A DNA stretch of 40,108 bases from Burkholderiales bacterium (GTDB taxonomy: Bacteria; Pseudomonadota; Gammaproteobacteria; Burkholderiales; Burkholderiaceae_C). The notes beneath the pieces are model-generated. The model was not told the origin of the DNA. It made no database searches and worked only from the letters and a program-made list of their open reading frames with translations. The DNA lies in assembly GCA_026932425.1 (NCBI GenBank), contig JAIXKN010000015.1, forward strand, positions 1-40,108, read 5' to 3'. A program made the translations under genes and the position numbers. Below, one piece after another: positions 16,882 to 29,507 of this stretch. Numbering within the stretch: the stretch's first letter is position 1; the number at the start of each line of letters is the position of its first letter.

Positions 16882-16901
16882 ACCTGTAAGGGCTGACAGT
16901 G
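16882..16901 (+). promoter_or_regulatory. Lux-box-like element 3, upstream of the leader-peptide gene
   Basis: ACCTGTAAGGGCTGACAGTG is an imperfect palindrome with an exact CTGT-N8-ACAG core, differing from element 2 in only one of 16 core bases. The centre (16891/16892) is about 43 bases before the start point predicted from the -10, the class-II LuxR position overlapping the -35. Confidence 0.75.
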
Positions 16902-16922
16902 GTCCGACTGGCTCCGGCCTGC

Positions 16923-16928
16923 TTCAAT
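16923..16928 (+). promoter_or_regulatory. Possible -10 of the leader-peptide gene
   Basis: TTCAAT, 21 bases after the lux box and with a poor -35 (TGGTCC), as expected for an activator-dependent promoter. The predicted start is near 16935 and the leader about 40 bases. Confidence 0.4.
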
Positions 16929-16974
16929 CGTCCCCAGGGTGCAGTCAGGCACTTGTTCATCGAGGAGAACGATC

Positions 16975-17118
16975 ATGACGCTGATCCAGAACCTGTTCCG
17001 CCGCCAGTCGTCGCAGCCCGTCGTTGCGCCCAAGAGCCCGGTCCCGCTGCAGCCCGAGCAACTGAAGGCAGTCAGCGGCGGTACCGACACGAGCTCGTCT
17101 CCGTTCCACCGCTGGTGA
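16975..17118 (+). CDS. Precursor of a short secreted peptide with a double-glycine leader
   Basis: A 47-codon gene with an excellent ribosome-binding site (GAGGAG, seven bases before ATG). The predicted leader has 36 residues and ends LQPEQLKAVSGG. It has the full double-glycine pattern: Val at -4, Leu at -7, Glu at -9, Leu at -12 and Gly-Gly at -2/-1. Cleavage by a C39 peptidase would release an 11-residue core, TDTSSSPFHRW, with no Cys, so no disulphide or lanthionine is expected. The rest of the leader is Pro/Ser-rich after an amphipathic start (MTLIQNLFRR). The upstream lux box and the downstream HlyD and C39-ABC genes indicate a quorum-controlled exported peptide. Whether it is a signal, a bacteriocin or a modified product is unknown; no modifying enzyme was recognised nearby. 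Confidence 0.82.
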   Translation: MTLIQNLFRRQSSQPVVAPKSPVPLQPEQLKAVSGGTDTSSSPFHRW

Positions 17119-17127
17119 ATTCACGGC

Positions 17128-17275
17128 CGTGCGCAGGGCTCGCCCCGCGCACGACCGGCGCTGGGTCCGGCCCGCAGCGGTTGCGGGCCCGGCGCGATGG
17201 TTTGCACGCCCGTACCGGGGGGTCCGCGCCCCCGCCAGGGTCCGCCGGTTTTCCAAGCGGGCGTGGTTTTCTTCC
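17128..17275 (+). promoter_or_regulatory. Cluster of hairpins between peptide gene and exporter genes
   Basis: Three strong stems follow the peptide stop: CGTGCGC/GCGCACG with an inner GGG/CCC (17128-17153), GGCCCGCA/TGCGGGCC with loop GCGGT (17169-17189), and GGGGG/CCCCC (17218-17233). A weaker CCGC/GCGG stem is then followed by GGTTTTCTT (17265-17273). It looks like an attenuator or a stabilised 3' end that would make more peptide than exporter mRNA. Not a classical terminator, because only the last stem has a T run. Confidence 0.5.
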
Positions 17276-17302
17276 TCCCCGCAGCGGGTCGGGACAGCGG
17301 CC

Positions 17303-18562
17303 GTGACGCGGCCGCTGTTTCGTGATGAGGTGCTGCAGGCGCAACGCGGTGCGTGGCTCGGCCGCGTGCAGATCGTGCGTCCCCTGTCGCTCGATCTCAT
17401 CACGCTGGGCGTGCTCGTGGTGGCGCTGCTGGTCGGCGCCTTCCTTGCGCTGGCGCATTACACGCGCAAGACCACGGTCGACGGCGTGCTCGCGCCCGAC
17501 CGCGGCCTGATCCGCGTCGTGCCGCCCGAAGCGGCAACGGTGATCGAACGCCGGGTCGTCGAAGGCCAGCCGGTCAAGGCCGGCGAAATCCTCTTCGTGC
17601 TCGCGCTGGAGCGCCCGCGACTGCTGGCGCAGGCGCAGGCCGACGTACGCCGCAGCCTGGAGGAGCGGCAGCGCAGCCTGCTCGACGCCGAACGCCAGCA
17701 GGAGGCGCTCGCGGCGGCGCAGCTGGCAACCCTCGATCGCCGGCTGCAGGCGCTGCAGGGCGAGCAGGCGCAGGCCGAGAGCGAAGTGCGGCTGCAGCAG
17801 CAGCGCCTGGCGCTGGCGCAGCAGGCGCAGGCGCGGCTCGAGGCCCTGCAGCGAGAGAACTTCATCTCCGAGGCGCAGGTGCTCGCCAAGCAGGAGGAGG
17901 TGCTCGGTCTCCAGGCGCAGCTCCAGGCCCTGCAGCGGCAGCGCTTGCAGCTGCAGCGCGAGCGCGAGCAGCTCGAGGGTGAGCGCCGCAGTCTGCCCCT
18001 GCAGGCACGCAGCTCGCAAGGCAGCCTCCAGCGCGATCTGGCCGAGGTCAGCCGCGAGGCCGCCGAGCAGGACAGCGAGCGGCAGCTGATCGTCCGCGCG
18101 CCGCAGGATGGCGTGCTGACCGCGGTGCTGGCCGAGCCCGGGCAGGCGGTGTCGCCGAGCTCGGCGCTCGCAAGCCTGGTCCCGCAAGGGTCGGTGCTGC
18201 AGGCACAGCTCTACGCGCCGAGCAGCGCGGTGGGCTTCATCCGCTTAGGCCAACCGGTGCGGCTGCGGCTGGAGGCCTTCCCGTACCAGAAGTTCGGTCC
18301 GCTCGAAGGACAGGTGCTTCAGGTCTCGCGCACGCCGCTGGCGACGGGCGAACTGGCCGCGCAAGCGCTGGCCGGCCCGGCATCGCAGGGTTCGGGCGAG
18401 GCGCTTTTCCGGATCACGGTGGGGCTGGATCCCGCGGCGCTCGAACGCTGGGCGCAGCCGCTCGCGGCAGGAATGAGGCTGCAGGCCGACGTGCTGCTGG
18501 AGCGCAGGCGCCTGATCGAATGGCTGTTCGAACCGCTGTTCGGACTGCAGCAGCGGCTTTGA
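17303..18562 (+). CDS. HlyD-family periplasmic adaptor of the peptide exporter
   Basis: The 419-residue product has a short cytoplasmic N-terminus, one membrane segment (about 31-52), a split biotinyl-lipoyl-like domain (first half GVLAPDRGLIRVVPPEAATV, second half LIVRAPQDGVLTAVLAEPG), a long coiled coil rich in Gln, Leu, Arg and Glu (about 105-270) and a beta-barrel region. This is the layout of HlyD/bacteriocin-secretion adaptors that link an inner-membrane ABC exporter to an outer-membrane duct. GTG 17303 is the likely start because it gives the normal length; upstream codons are Arg/Pro-rich and overlap the hairpins. No good Shine-Dalgarno site is present. The stop is ten bases before the transporter start. 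No TolC-like gene is in the window. Confidence 0.9.
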   Translation: MTRPLFRDEVLQAQRGAWLGRVQIVRPLSLDLITLGVLVVALLVGAFLALAHYTRKTTVDGVLAPDRGLIRVVPPEAATVIERRVVEGQPVKAGEILFVLALERPRLLAQAQADVRRSLEERQRSLLDAERQQEALAAAQLATLDRRLQALQGEQAQAESEVRLQQQRLALAQQAQARLEALQRENFISEAQVLAKQEEVLGLQAQLQALQRQRLQLQREREQLEGERRSLPLQARSSQGSLQRDLAEVSREAAEQDSERQLIVRAPQDGVLTAVLAEPGQAVSPSSALASLVPQGSVLQAQLYAPSSAVGFIRLGQPVRLRLEAFPYQKFGPLEGQVLQVSRTPLATGELAAQALAGPASQGSGEALFRITVGLDPAALERWAQPLAAGMRLQADVLLERRRLIEWLFEPLFGLQQRL

Positions 18563-18572
18563 GGACCGGATC

Positions 18573-20710
<2,138 letters not shown>

Positions 20711-20723
<13 letters not shown>

Positions 20724-20748
20724 GCCTGAACTGAACGCGCCTGAACGG
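20711..20748 (+). repeat. Short imperfect repeat at the 3' end of the transporter gene
   Basis: GCCTGAACTGA occurs twice in tandem, followed by a third GCCTGAAC after a few bases. It spans the transporter stop. Function unknown; it could affect the reading-frame end by slippage. Confidence 0.55.
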
Positions 20749-20787
20749 AGAGCGAGGGCTCGGGCGGGGCGCGCTTGGGCGGTGCCG

Positions 20788-22985
<2,198 letters not shown>

Positions 22986-23073
22986 GGCGGCAAGGCTTGA
23001 CCGGCCTTGGCGAGAGGTGAAGGGTGAAAAGGCGCTGCGCGAGGGAATCCGCGCAACGCCCGAGAATTGTTCC

Positions 23074-25167
23074 ATGGCCGATGCCGACGCTGCCGACCGC
23101 CGCCGCAAGACCGCGTCGCGCCCAGCCGCTGGCGCGGCGTCGGCGCGGCTCTCGGCGCCGCAGCAGGCGATGCGGCGCCTGGGCCTGGTGCGCGACGTCG
23201 ACCTGGCGCTGCACCTGCCGCTGCGCTACGAGGACGAGACCCGCATCGAGGACATCGCCGCGCTGCGCGAAGGCCGGACGGTGCAGGTCGAGGGCGTGGT
23301 CAGCGACTGTCGCATCGAGACGCGCAGCCGGCGGCAGCTGCTCGTGCGCCTGCACGACGGCTCGGGCGAGCTGCTGCTGCGCTTCCTGCATTTCTACCCC
23401 TCGCAGCAGAAGCAGATGGCGCCGGGCCAGCGCCTGCGCGTGCGCGGCGAAGTCCGCGGCGGCTTCCTCGGCCGCGAGATGGTGCATCCGGCGATCCGGA
23501 TCGTTGCCGAGGGCGCGCCCTTGCCGCAGACGCTCACGCCCGTCTACCCAACGACGGCGACGTTGCCGCAGGCCTATCTGCGCAAGGCGGTGCACGCGGC
23601 GCTGGCGCGCGCGCCGCTGGCCGAGCTGCTGCCCGCGGCGCTCGTGCCCGAGGGCCTGCCGAGCCTGCGCGAGGCCTTGGCGTTCCTGCACCAGCCGCCG
23701 CCGGGTGCGCCCTTGTCGATGCTGGAAGATCGCAGCCATCCGGCCTGGCAGCGGCTCAAATGGGAGGAGCTGCTCGCGCAGCAGCTCTCGCAGCTGCAGG
23801 CGCGCGCCGAGCGCGCGCGGCTGCAGGCGCCGCCGCTTCCGGCGCGCGAGGGCGGCGTCGGCACCGCGCTGCGCGCGACGCTGCCGTTTGCGCTCACCGG
23901 TGCGCAGCAGCGGGTCGTTGCCGAGATCGGCGCCGACCTCGCGAAGGCCCAGCCGATGCACCGGCTGCTGCAGGGCGACGTCGGCTCGGGCAAGACGGTG
24001 GTCGCGGCATCGGCTGCGGCCACCGCGATCGACGCCGGCTGGCAGTGCGCGCTGATGGCGCCCACCGAGATCCTCGCCGAGCAGCATTTCCGCAAGCTCG
24101 TCGACTGGCTGCAGCCGCTGGGCCTCACGGTGGCCTGGCTCTCGGGCAGCCGCAAGGGCAGGCGGCGCGAGCAGATGCTCGCTCAGGTGGCCAGCGGCGA
24201 GGCGGCGCTGGTCGTCGGCACGCACGCGGTGATCCAGCACGATGTGGTCTTCGCGCGCCTGGCGCTGGCGATCGTCGACGAGCAGCACCGCTTCGGTGTC
24301 GCGCAGCGCCTGGCGCTGCGTCACAAGCTGGACGAGCAGGCGCTGGAGCCGCATCTGCTGATGATGAGCGCGACACCGATCCCGCGCACGCTGGCGATGA
24401 GCTACTTCGCCGACCTGGCGGTGAGCACGATCGACGAGCTGCCGCCCGGCCGCACGCCGGTGCTGACCAAGGTTTTCGCCGACACGCGGCGGGGCGAGGT
24501 GATCGCGCGCATCCGCGACGCGGTGCGGGAGGGGCGGCAGGTCTACTGGGTGTGCCCGCTGGTCGAGGAGTCCGAGCACCTGGACCTGCAGAACGCCACC
24601 GCGACGCACGCCGAGCTGAGCGCCGCGTTGCCCGGCGCTCGCGTCGGCCTGCTGCACGGCCGCCTGCCGGCGGCAGAGAAGGCCGAGGAGATGGACGCCT
24701 TCACGCAAGGGCGTACGCAACTGCTGGTGGCGACCACCGTGATCGAGGTCGGCGTCGACGTGCCGAACGCGAGCCTGATGGTGATCGAGCACGCCGAGCG
24801 CTTCGGCCTGGCGCAGCTGCACCAGCTGCGCGGGCGCGTCGGTCGCGGCGCGACGGCCAGCGCCTGCGTGCTGCTCTACACGCCGCCGCTCTCGCCCACG
24901 GGCAAGGCGCGGCTGCGCGCGATGGCCGAGACCGGTGACGGCTTCGAGATCGCGCGCCGCGACCTCGAGATCCGCGGCCCCGGCGAGTTCATGGGTGCGC
25001 GCCAGAGCGGCGATGCGCTGCTGCGCTTTGCCGATCTGCAGGCCGACGAGCCGCTGCTGCAGCACGCGCGCGCGGCGGCACCGCGGCTGCTGGCCGAGCA
25101 TCCGGCGGCGGCGCGCGCACAGGTCGAGCGTTGGCTCGCCGGGCGCTCGGAGTTCATGAAGGCCTGA
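23074..25167 (+). CDS. recG: ATP-dependent DNA helicase RecG
   Basis: RecG remodels stalled forks and Holliday junctions. The 697-residue product has an N-terminal wedge (OB-fold) domain around residues 40-155, a superfamily-2 helicase core with Walker A GDVGSGKT, the DEQH box in [22 protein letters not shown] and the C-terminal motifs [14 protein letters not shown] and GRVGRG, and a C-terminal TRG motif region ending in EFMKA. The first 24 residues are Arg/Ala-rich and not usually conserved. ATG 23074 follows a GAGAAT hexamer by six bases. It is upstream of oxyR, 31 bases away, as in many beta-proteobacteria. Confidence 0.97.
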   Translation: MADADAADRRRKTASRPAAGAASARLSAPQQAMRRLGLVRDVDLALHLPLRYEDETRIEDIAALREGRTVQVEGVVSDCRIETRSRRQLLVRLHDGSGELLLRFLHFYPSQQKQMAPGQRLRVRGEVRGGFLGREMVHPAIRIVAEGAPLPQTLTPVYPTTATLPQAYLRKAVHAALARAPLAELLPAALVPEGLPSLREALAFLHQPPPGAPLSMLEDRSHPAWQRLKWEELLAQQLSQLQARAERARLQAPPLPAREGGVGTALRATLPFALTGAQQRVVAEIGADLAKAQPMHRLLQGDVGSGKTVVAASAAATAIDAGWQCALMAPTEILAEQHFRKLVDWLQPLGLTVAWLSGSRKGRRREQMLAQVASGEAALVVGTHAVIQHDVVFARLALAIVDEQHRFGVAQRLALRHKLDEQALEPHLLMMSATPIPRTLAMSYFADLAVSTIDELPPGRTPVLTKVFADTRRGEVIARIRDAVREGRQVYWVCPLVEESEHLDLQNATATHAELSAALPGARVGLLHGRLPAAEKAEEMDAFTQGRTQLLVATTVIEVGVDVPNASLMVIEHAERFGLAQLHQLRGRVGRGATASACVLLYTPPLSPTGKARLRAMAETGDGFEIARRDLEIRGPGEFMGARQSGDALLRFADLQADEPLLQHARAAAPRLLAEHPAAARAQVERWLAGRSEFMKA

Positions 25168-25198
25168 CGGGACGCGGTGGCGTGGGCACAATGCCTCC

Positions 25199-26119
25199 AT
25201 GACGCTCACCGAGCTGAAGTACATCGTCGCCGTCGCGCGCGAGCGGCACTTCGGCCGCGCGGCCGAGGCCTGCTTCGTCTCGCAGCCCACGCTCAGCGTC
25301 GCGATCAAGAAGCTCGAGGAGGAGCTGGACGTCAAGATCTTCGAGCGCGGGGCGAGCGAAGTGAGCGTCACGCCGCTGGGCGAGGAGATCGTGCGCCAGG
25401 CGCAGCAGGTGATCGAGCAGGCCGCGGCGATCAAGGAGATCGCCAAGCGCGGCAAGGACCCGGTCTGCGGTCCGCTGCGGCTGGGCGTGATCTACACCAT
25501 CGGCCCCTACCTGCTGCCGGATCTCGTGAAGAACGCGATCGAGCAGGTGCCGCAGATGCCGCTGCTGCTGCAGGAGAACTTCACCGCACGGCTGCTCGAG
25601 ATGTTGCGCACCGGCGAGCTCGACTGCGCGATCATGGCGGTGCCCTTCCCCGACACGGGCCTTGCGGTGGCGCCGCTCTACGACGAGCCCTTCATGGCCG
25701 CGGTGCCGGTTTCGCACCCGCTGGCGCAGCGGCAGTCGATCACCGCCGAGGAGCTGAAGAACGAGACCATGCTGCTGCTGGGCACCGGGCACTGCTTCCG
25801 CGACCACGTGCTCGAGGTCTGCCCCGAGTACGCCCGCTTCTCGTCGGATGCCGAAGGCATCCGCAAGAGCTTCGAGGGCAGCTCGCTCGAGACGATCAAG
25901 TACATGGTCGCCTCGGGCATGGGCGTGACCGTGGTGCCGATGCTCAGCGTCCCGAAGGACGAGCAGCCGCATGTGCGCTACATCCCCTTTGCCGAGCCGG
26001 TGCCCACGCGGCGCGTCGTGCTCGCGTGGCGGCGCACCTTCACGCGCTACGAGGCGATCGCGGCGCTGCGCAACGCGATCTATGCCTGCCCGCTGCCGGG
26101 GGTGACGCGGCTGTCCTGA
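25199..26119 (+). CDS. oxyR: Hydrogen-peroxide-inducible LysR regulator OxyR
   Basis: The 306-residue product has an N-terminal winged helix-turn-helix (residues 1-60, VSQPTLSVAIKKLEEEL) and a LysR substrate-binding domain. Cys199 and Cys208 in GHCFRDHVLEVC sit at exactly the positions and spacing of the E. coli redox pair, so peroxide sensing by a disulphide is expected. Target genes would be antioxidant genes such as catalases; none is adjacent here. The recG-oxyR order supports the name. A CACAAT hexamer lies six bases before ATG, so the message may be leaderless. The gene meets the GNAT acetyltransferase gene tail to tail. Confidence 0.95.
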   Translation: MTLTELKYIVAVARERHFGRAAEACFVSQPTLSVAIKKLEEELDVKIFERGASEVSVTPLGEEIVRQAQQVIEQAAAIKEIAKRGKDPVCGPLRLGVIYTIGPYLLPDLVKNAIEQVPQMPLLLQENFTARLLEMLRTGELDCAIMAVPFPDTGLAVAPLYDEPFMAAVPVSHPLAQRQSITAEELKNETMLLLGTGHCFRDHVLEVCPEYARFSSDAEGIRKSFEGSSLETIKYMVASGMGVTVVPMLSVPKDEQPHVRYIPFAEPVPTRRVVLAWRRTFTRYEAIAALRNAIYACPLPGVTRLS

Positions 26120-26149
26120 GCGCGGAGCAGCTCTTGCCGCCCGCTTCGC

Positions 26150-26589
26150 TCAGCCCAGGGCGTAGTCGTAGCGGATGAAGCCCTGGTAGCGCGCGATGCG
26201 GTCGTAGAGCGCACGGGCGGTGGCGTTGCCTTCCTGCGTCAGCCAGTAGAGGCGGCTTGCGCCGCCCTCGCGCGCGGCCTGCGCCACGCGCTCGATCAAC
26301 GCCCGTGCGACGCCTCGGCTTCGGTACGCCTCGTCGGTGTAGAGGTCCTGCAGGTAGCACACGCGCGGCGTCCAGGTGCCGGTATGGAACAGATAGTGCA
26401 CGATGCCCACGAGCTGGCCATCCAGCCTTGCGCCGAAGGCGAAGACGCCGTCGCCGCTGCGCAGGCGGCGCCAGGCCTCGCGTCGTACCCGGCTTGGCTC
26501 GTCGGCGTGCTGTAGAAGCGCTTGTAGCCTTCGGCCAGCCGCCCCCAGGCGGCGCGGTCGGCGTCGCCGAGCGGCGCGATCTCGATCAT
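26150..26589 (-). pseudogene. GNAT N-acetyltransferase interrupted by a frameshift
   Basis: The N-terminal reading frame (from ATG 26589) runs MIEIAPLGDADRAAWGRL to AGYDA, then breaks. In another frame EAWRRLRSGDGVF continues and reaches the acetyl-CoA-binding region YRSRGVARALI and a C-terminus of DYALG. Joined, the pieces make a normal GNAT of about 146 residues. The shift lies near 26476-26484, consistent with one missing or two extra bases. It could be a true decay event, a sequencing error or a rare programmed shift. Its ATG shares one base with the stop of the PaiB-like gene (TGATG), so it was the last gene of that operon. Confidence 0.75.
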
Positions 26590-27227
26590 CACCTCGCCTT
26601 CCCTGCCGCCTCGGCCATCGCCTGCGCCATCGGATGCCCCGCGCCCAGGCCGTCGATCACGCCCTCGCGGTCGGCGGCGCTGCGGTTCTGGCTCAGCTTG
26701 AACTTGGCCTCCCAGCGCACGACCGGCACGCGGATGCCGACGACGGCCTGCATCATCTGGTCGAGGTAGTCGGCCGGCGCATCGGCCAGCGCCCAGGGGT
26801 GCGGCAGGCCCGCTTCGTGCGCCTGCGTCTGGCGCTCGAGGATCGCGCGCAGCGCCGCGCGGTCCTCGACGACTTCGGGCGTGCCGTGCGCATGCACGAC
26901 GGCGTAGTTCCAGGTCGGCACCGCCTTGCCGTGTTCACGCTTGCTCGGATACCAGGACGGCGAGATGTACGCCTGCGGCCCGTGGAAGACGAAGACGCTG
27001 GCGCCAGGTGTCTGCCACACCGGGTTGGCCCGCGCGACATGCCCGAGCAGCGTGCCCTGCGCGCCGGCCTCCGGGTCGAGCAGGAAGGGGATGTGGTTGA
27101 CCAGCGGCTGCCCGTCGACCACCGTGGCCCAGGTGGCGAGCGGAAAGCGACGAAGCAGATCGTGCATCAGGGCGAGGTCGGTGACCTCGAAAGACTTGGG
27201 CAGGTACATGGCCGAAGTGTGCTTCAT
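26589..27227 (-). CDS. PaiB-like FMN-binding negative transcriptional regulator
   Basis: The 212-residue product matches the PaiB/FMN-binding split-barrel family: MYLPKSFEVTD near the N-terminus, the core ARANPVWQ and VFHGPQAYISPSWY, and the late segment FKLSQNR. In Bacillus, PaiB is paired with the acetyltransferase PaiA; here the partner position is taken by a GNAT gene that overlaps its end, though it is frameshifted. ATG 27227 overlaps the TRAP transporter stop (ATGA); MYLPK at 27209 is the alternative start. The operon link to a transporter suggests a regulatory or flavin-binding role. DNA targets are unknown. Confidence 0.85.
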   Translation of the reverse strand: MKHTSAMYLPKSFEVTDLALMHDLLRRFPLATWATVVDGQPLVNHIPFLLDPEAGAQGTLLGHVARANPVWQTPGASVFVFHGPQAYISPSWYPSKREHGKAVPTWNYAVVHAHGTPEVVEDRAALRAILERQTQAHEAGLPHPWALADAPADYLDQMMQAVVGIRVPVVRWEAKFKLSQNRSAADREGVIDGLGAGHPMAQAMAEAAGKAR

Positions 27228-29413
27228 GCGGGCGCCACCTGCATCCGCCGCCACGCCCCGATCTGGCGCAGCAGCACCGGCAGCGCAATGGCGGCGCCGA
27301 CGAGCGTGGGCATGAGGCCCGGCGCGATCATCAGCAGCGCGCCGGCCACGAAGAGCAGTTGCTCGGGGCGGCTCATCTCGACGAGGAAGTACTTCGACAG
27401 CGCCGCGGCGAGCAGCACGATGCCGAGCACGCAGCCGACGAAGGTGACGGTGAAGTCGTAGAGCGTGAAGCCCTTGGCCACCAGCAGCAGCGAGGGCGAG
27501 AAGACGAAGACGAAGGGCACCAGCACCTTGGCCAGGCCGAGGCGAAACGCCGTGTTGCCGGTCTTGAACGGGTCGCTGCCGGCCATGCCCGCGGCCGCAT
27601 AGGCGGCCAGCGCCACCGGCGGCGTGATGTCGGCAAGGACGCCGTAGTAGAAGACGAAGAAGTGCGCGACCAGCGGCTCGACGCCGAGCTGCGCGAGCGT
27701 GGGCGCGGCCACCGTCACCATGATGATGTAGTTGGCGGTGGTCGGAATGCCTGCGCCCAGCAGGATGCAGACGATGCCGGTCATGGCCAGCGCGACCAGC
27801 AGCGTCATGCTCTGCAGGCTCATGAGCGCGGCCGGGATCAGGTTGCCGAAGCCGCTGGCCACCGCCTGCGCGGCGCCGGTGATGATGGTGCTGAGCTTGA
27901 AGCCCACGCCGGTGAGCGTGACGACGCCGATCACGATGCCGACGGTCGCCGCCGCGGCGCCCACCGCCAGCGCGTACTTGGCGCCGGTGGAGAAGCTCTC
28001 GACGATCGCCGGCAGGCCGATGCGACCCTGGATGGCGAAGAGCTTGACCGAGGCCGCGGTGGCGACGACGGCGACGGCGAAGATCGTGAGCTTCACCGCC
28101 TCGCTCTCGATGCCGCCGAAGACGAGCACGACGAGCAACGCGTGCAGCAGCGCCAGCAGCACCCAGTTGACCGCGGTGTTGCCCTTCACGCGCGTGACCA
28201 GGCCGACGATGGCGCAGCTGCTGATGCCGGTGAAGGCCGCGAGATAAGGCGTGCGCCCGCTGACGAGGATGCCGATCAGCAGCACCAGCGGGATCAGCGT
28301 CGGCCAGCGCATGGCCAGGCTCTGGTGCAGGCGCGGCATCTCCTCGGGGGTGAGGCCGCGCAGGCCGTGGCGCTTGGCCTCGAAGTGCACCTGCATGAAG
28401 ACGCCGAAGAAGTGCATGAAGGCCGGCACGATCGAGGCGGCGATGATGGTCTGGTAGGGCAGGCCGAGGAACTCGATCATCAGGAAGGCCGCCGCCCCCA
28501 GCACCGGCGGCGTGATCTGCCCGCCGGTGGAGCTGGCGGCCTCGACGGCGCCCGCGAATTCGCGCTTGTAGCCGACGCGGATCATCGCCGGGATGGTCAG
28601 CGAGCCCACCGTCACCGCATTGGCCACCGAACTGCCCGAGAGCATGCCGAACATCGCCGAGCCGAACACGCTGACCTTGGCCGGGCCGCCCGCGTAGCGG
28701 CCGGCGATCGCGCTGGCCACGTCCAGGAAGAGTTGCCCCAGGCCGATGCGCGTGGCCAGCACGCCGAAGAGCACGAAGTGGAAGACGTAGGTGGCGACGA
28801 CGCCGATGGCCACGCCGTAGATGCCCTGGCTGGTGAGGTACTGGTGGTTGACGAACTGGCTCCAGCTGGCACCCGCGTGCTTGAGCAGGCCCGGGAAGTA
28901 GGGCCCGGCCAGCGCGTAGACGCTGAAGACGATGGCGATCACCGGCAGCGGCCAGCCCATGCTGCGCCGCGTGGCCTCGAGCAGCGCGACGATGAGGATG
29001 GAGCCCATCACCACGTCGGCCGTGCCCGGGTTGCCGACGCGAAACGCCAGGTCGTCGAAGATCCAGGGCACGTAGAGGACCGAGGCGGCGACGGCGAGCG
29101 CAAGCAGCCAGTCGGCCCAGGGCACGCTGCCCGGGCTGTGCCAGCGCCCCTGCGCCGCGCGCTCCAGCAGCGCACGCCGGTGCGGGAAGACGAGGAAGAT
29201 CAGCCCGAGCACGAAGGCCATGTGCACGCCGCGGTGCGTGACCTCCTGCAGCAGGCCGAAGCCCGCGGTGTAGTAGTGGAAGATCGACAGCAGCACGAGC
29301 AGGCCGCCGACCACCGTCGCCGCCCACGCGGTGAGCGGTCGAAAGCGCATCTCCGGGTCGTACTTGCGCTCCAGCTCCTGCAGCTTCTGCTCGTCGAGGG
29401 CGTGGGTGCTCAT
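27224..29413 (-). CDS. TRAP transporter permease, fused small and large membrane subunits (TAXI type)
   Basis: The 729-residue membrane protein has about 18 hydrophobic segments and combines the DctQ-like four-helix subunit (N-terminal part, FHYYTAGFGLLQEVTHRGVH to about residue 180) and the DctM-like subunit. The latter carries the typical motifs GMLSGSSVANAVTVGS, EAASSTGGQITPPV and, in its repeated half, LGAGIPTTANY and ADITPPVALAAYA. Such fusions use Na+ gradients and a TAXI binding protein. The TAXI gene upstream supports this. ATG 29413 is preferred over an upstream TTG at 29452. No Shine-Dalgarno sequence is clear. The substrate is unknown; TAXI systems carry organic acids such as glutamate or 2-oxoglutarate. 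Confidence 0.93.
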   Translation of the reverse strand: MSTHALDEQKLQELERKYDPEMRFRPLTAWAATVVGGLLVLLSIFHYYTAGFGLLQEVTHRGVHMAFVLGLIFLVFPHRRALLERAAQGRWHSPGSVPWADWLLALAVAASVLYVPWIFDDLAFRVGNPGTADVVMGSILIVALLEATRRSMGWPLPVIAIVFSVYALAGPYFPGLLKHAGASWSQFVNHQYLTSQGIYGVAIGVVATYVFHFVLFGVLATRIGLGQLFLDVASAIAGRYAGGPAKVSVFGSAMFGMLSGSSVANAVTVGSLTIPAMIRVGYKREFAGAVEAASSTGGQITPPVLGAAAFLMIEFLGLPYQTIIAASIVPAFMHFFGVFMQVHFEAKRHGLRGLTPEEMPRLHQSLAMRWPTLIPLVLLIGILVSGRTPYLAAFTGISSCAIVGLVTRVKGNTAVNWVLLALLHALLVVLVFGGIESEAVKLTIFAVAVVATAASVKLFAIQGRIGLPAIVESFSTGAKYALAVGAAAATVGIVIGVVTLTGVGFKLSTIITGAAQAVASGFGNLIPAALMSLQSMTLLVALAMTGIVCILLGAGIPTTANYIIMVTVAAPTLAQLGVEPLVAHFFVFYYGVLADITPPVALAAYAAAGMAGSDPFKTGNTAFRLGLAKVLVPFVFVFSPSLLLVAKGFTLYDFTVTFVGCVLGIVLLAAALSKYFLVEMSRPEQLLFVAGALLMIAPGLMPTLVGAAIALPVLLRQIGAWRRMQVAPA

Positions 29414-29449
29414 GAGGGGGTCTTGCGGCGGGATGCGGGCTGGATGCAA

Positions 29450-29475
29450 CAAGGGCGGCCCGTGGACCGCCCTTG
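29450..29475 (-). promoter_or_regulatory. Intercistronic hairpin between TAXI protein and TRAP permease
   Basis: A perfect nine-base stem CAAGGGCGG/CCGCCCTTG with an eight-base loop lies between the binding-protein stop and the permease start. Only TTG-TTG follows on the minus strand, so partial termination or 3' stabilisation of the binding-protein message is likely, allowing more binding protein than permease. Confidence 0.6.
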
Positions 29476-29507
29476 TGCTGGCTGCGATGTGCAGGCGCCT
29501 CAGGCCT

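Noticed and set aside
16764-16974. A second leader-peptide gene before the 47-codon gene
   Set aside because: Only very short frames occur (for example seven codons from 16793) and none has a Gly-Gly leader or a ribosome-binding site.
17129-17302. A longer HlyD N-terminus starting at 17129
   Set aside because: It would be Arg/Pro-rich, would run through three hairpins, and homologues begin near the membrane segment.
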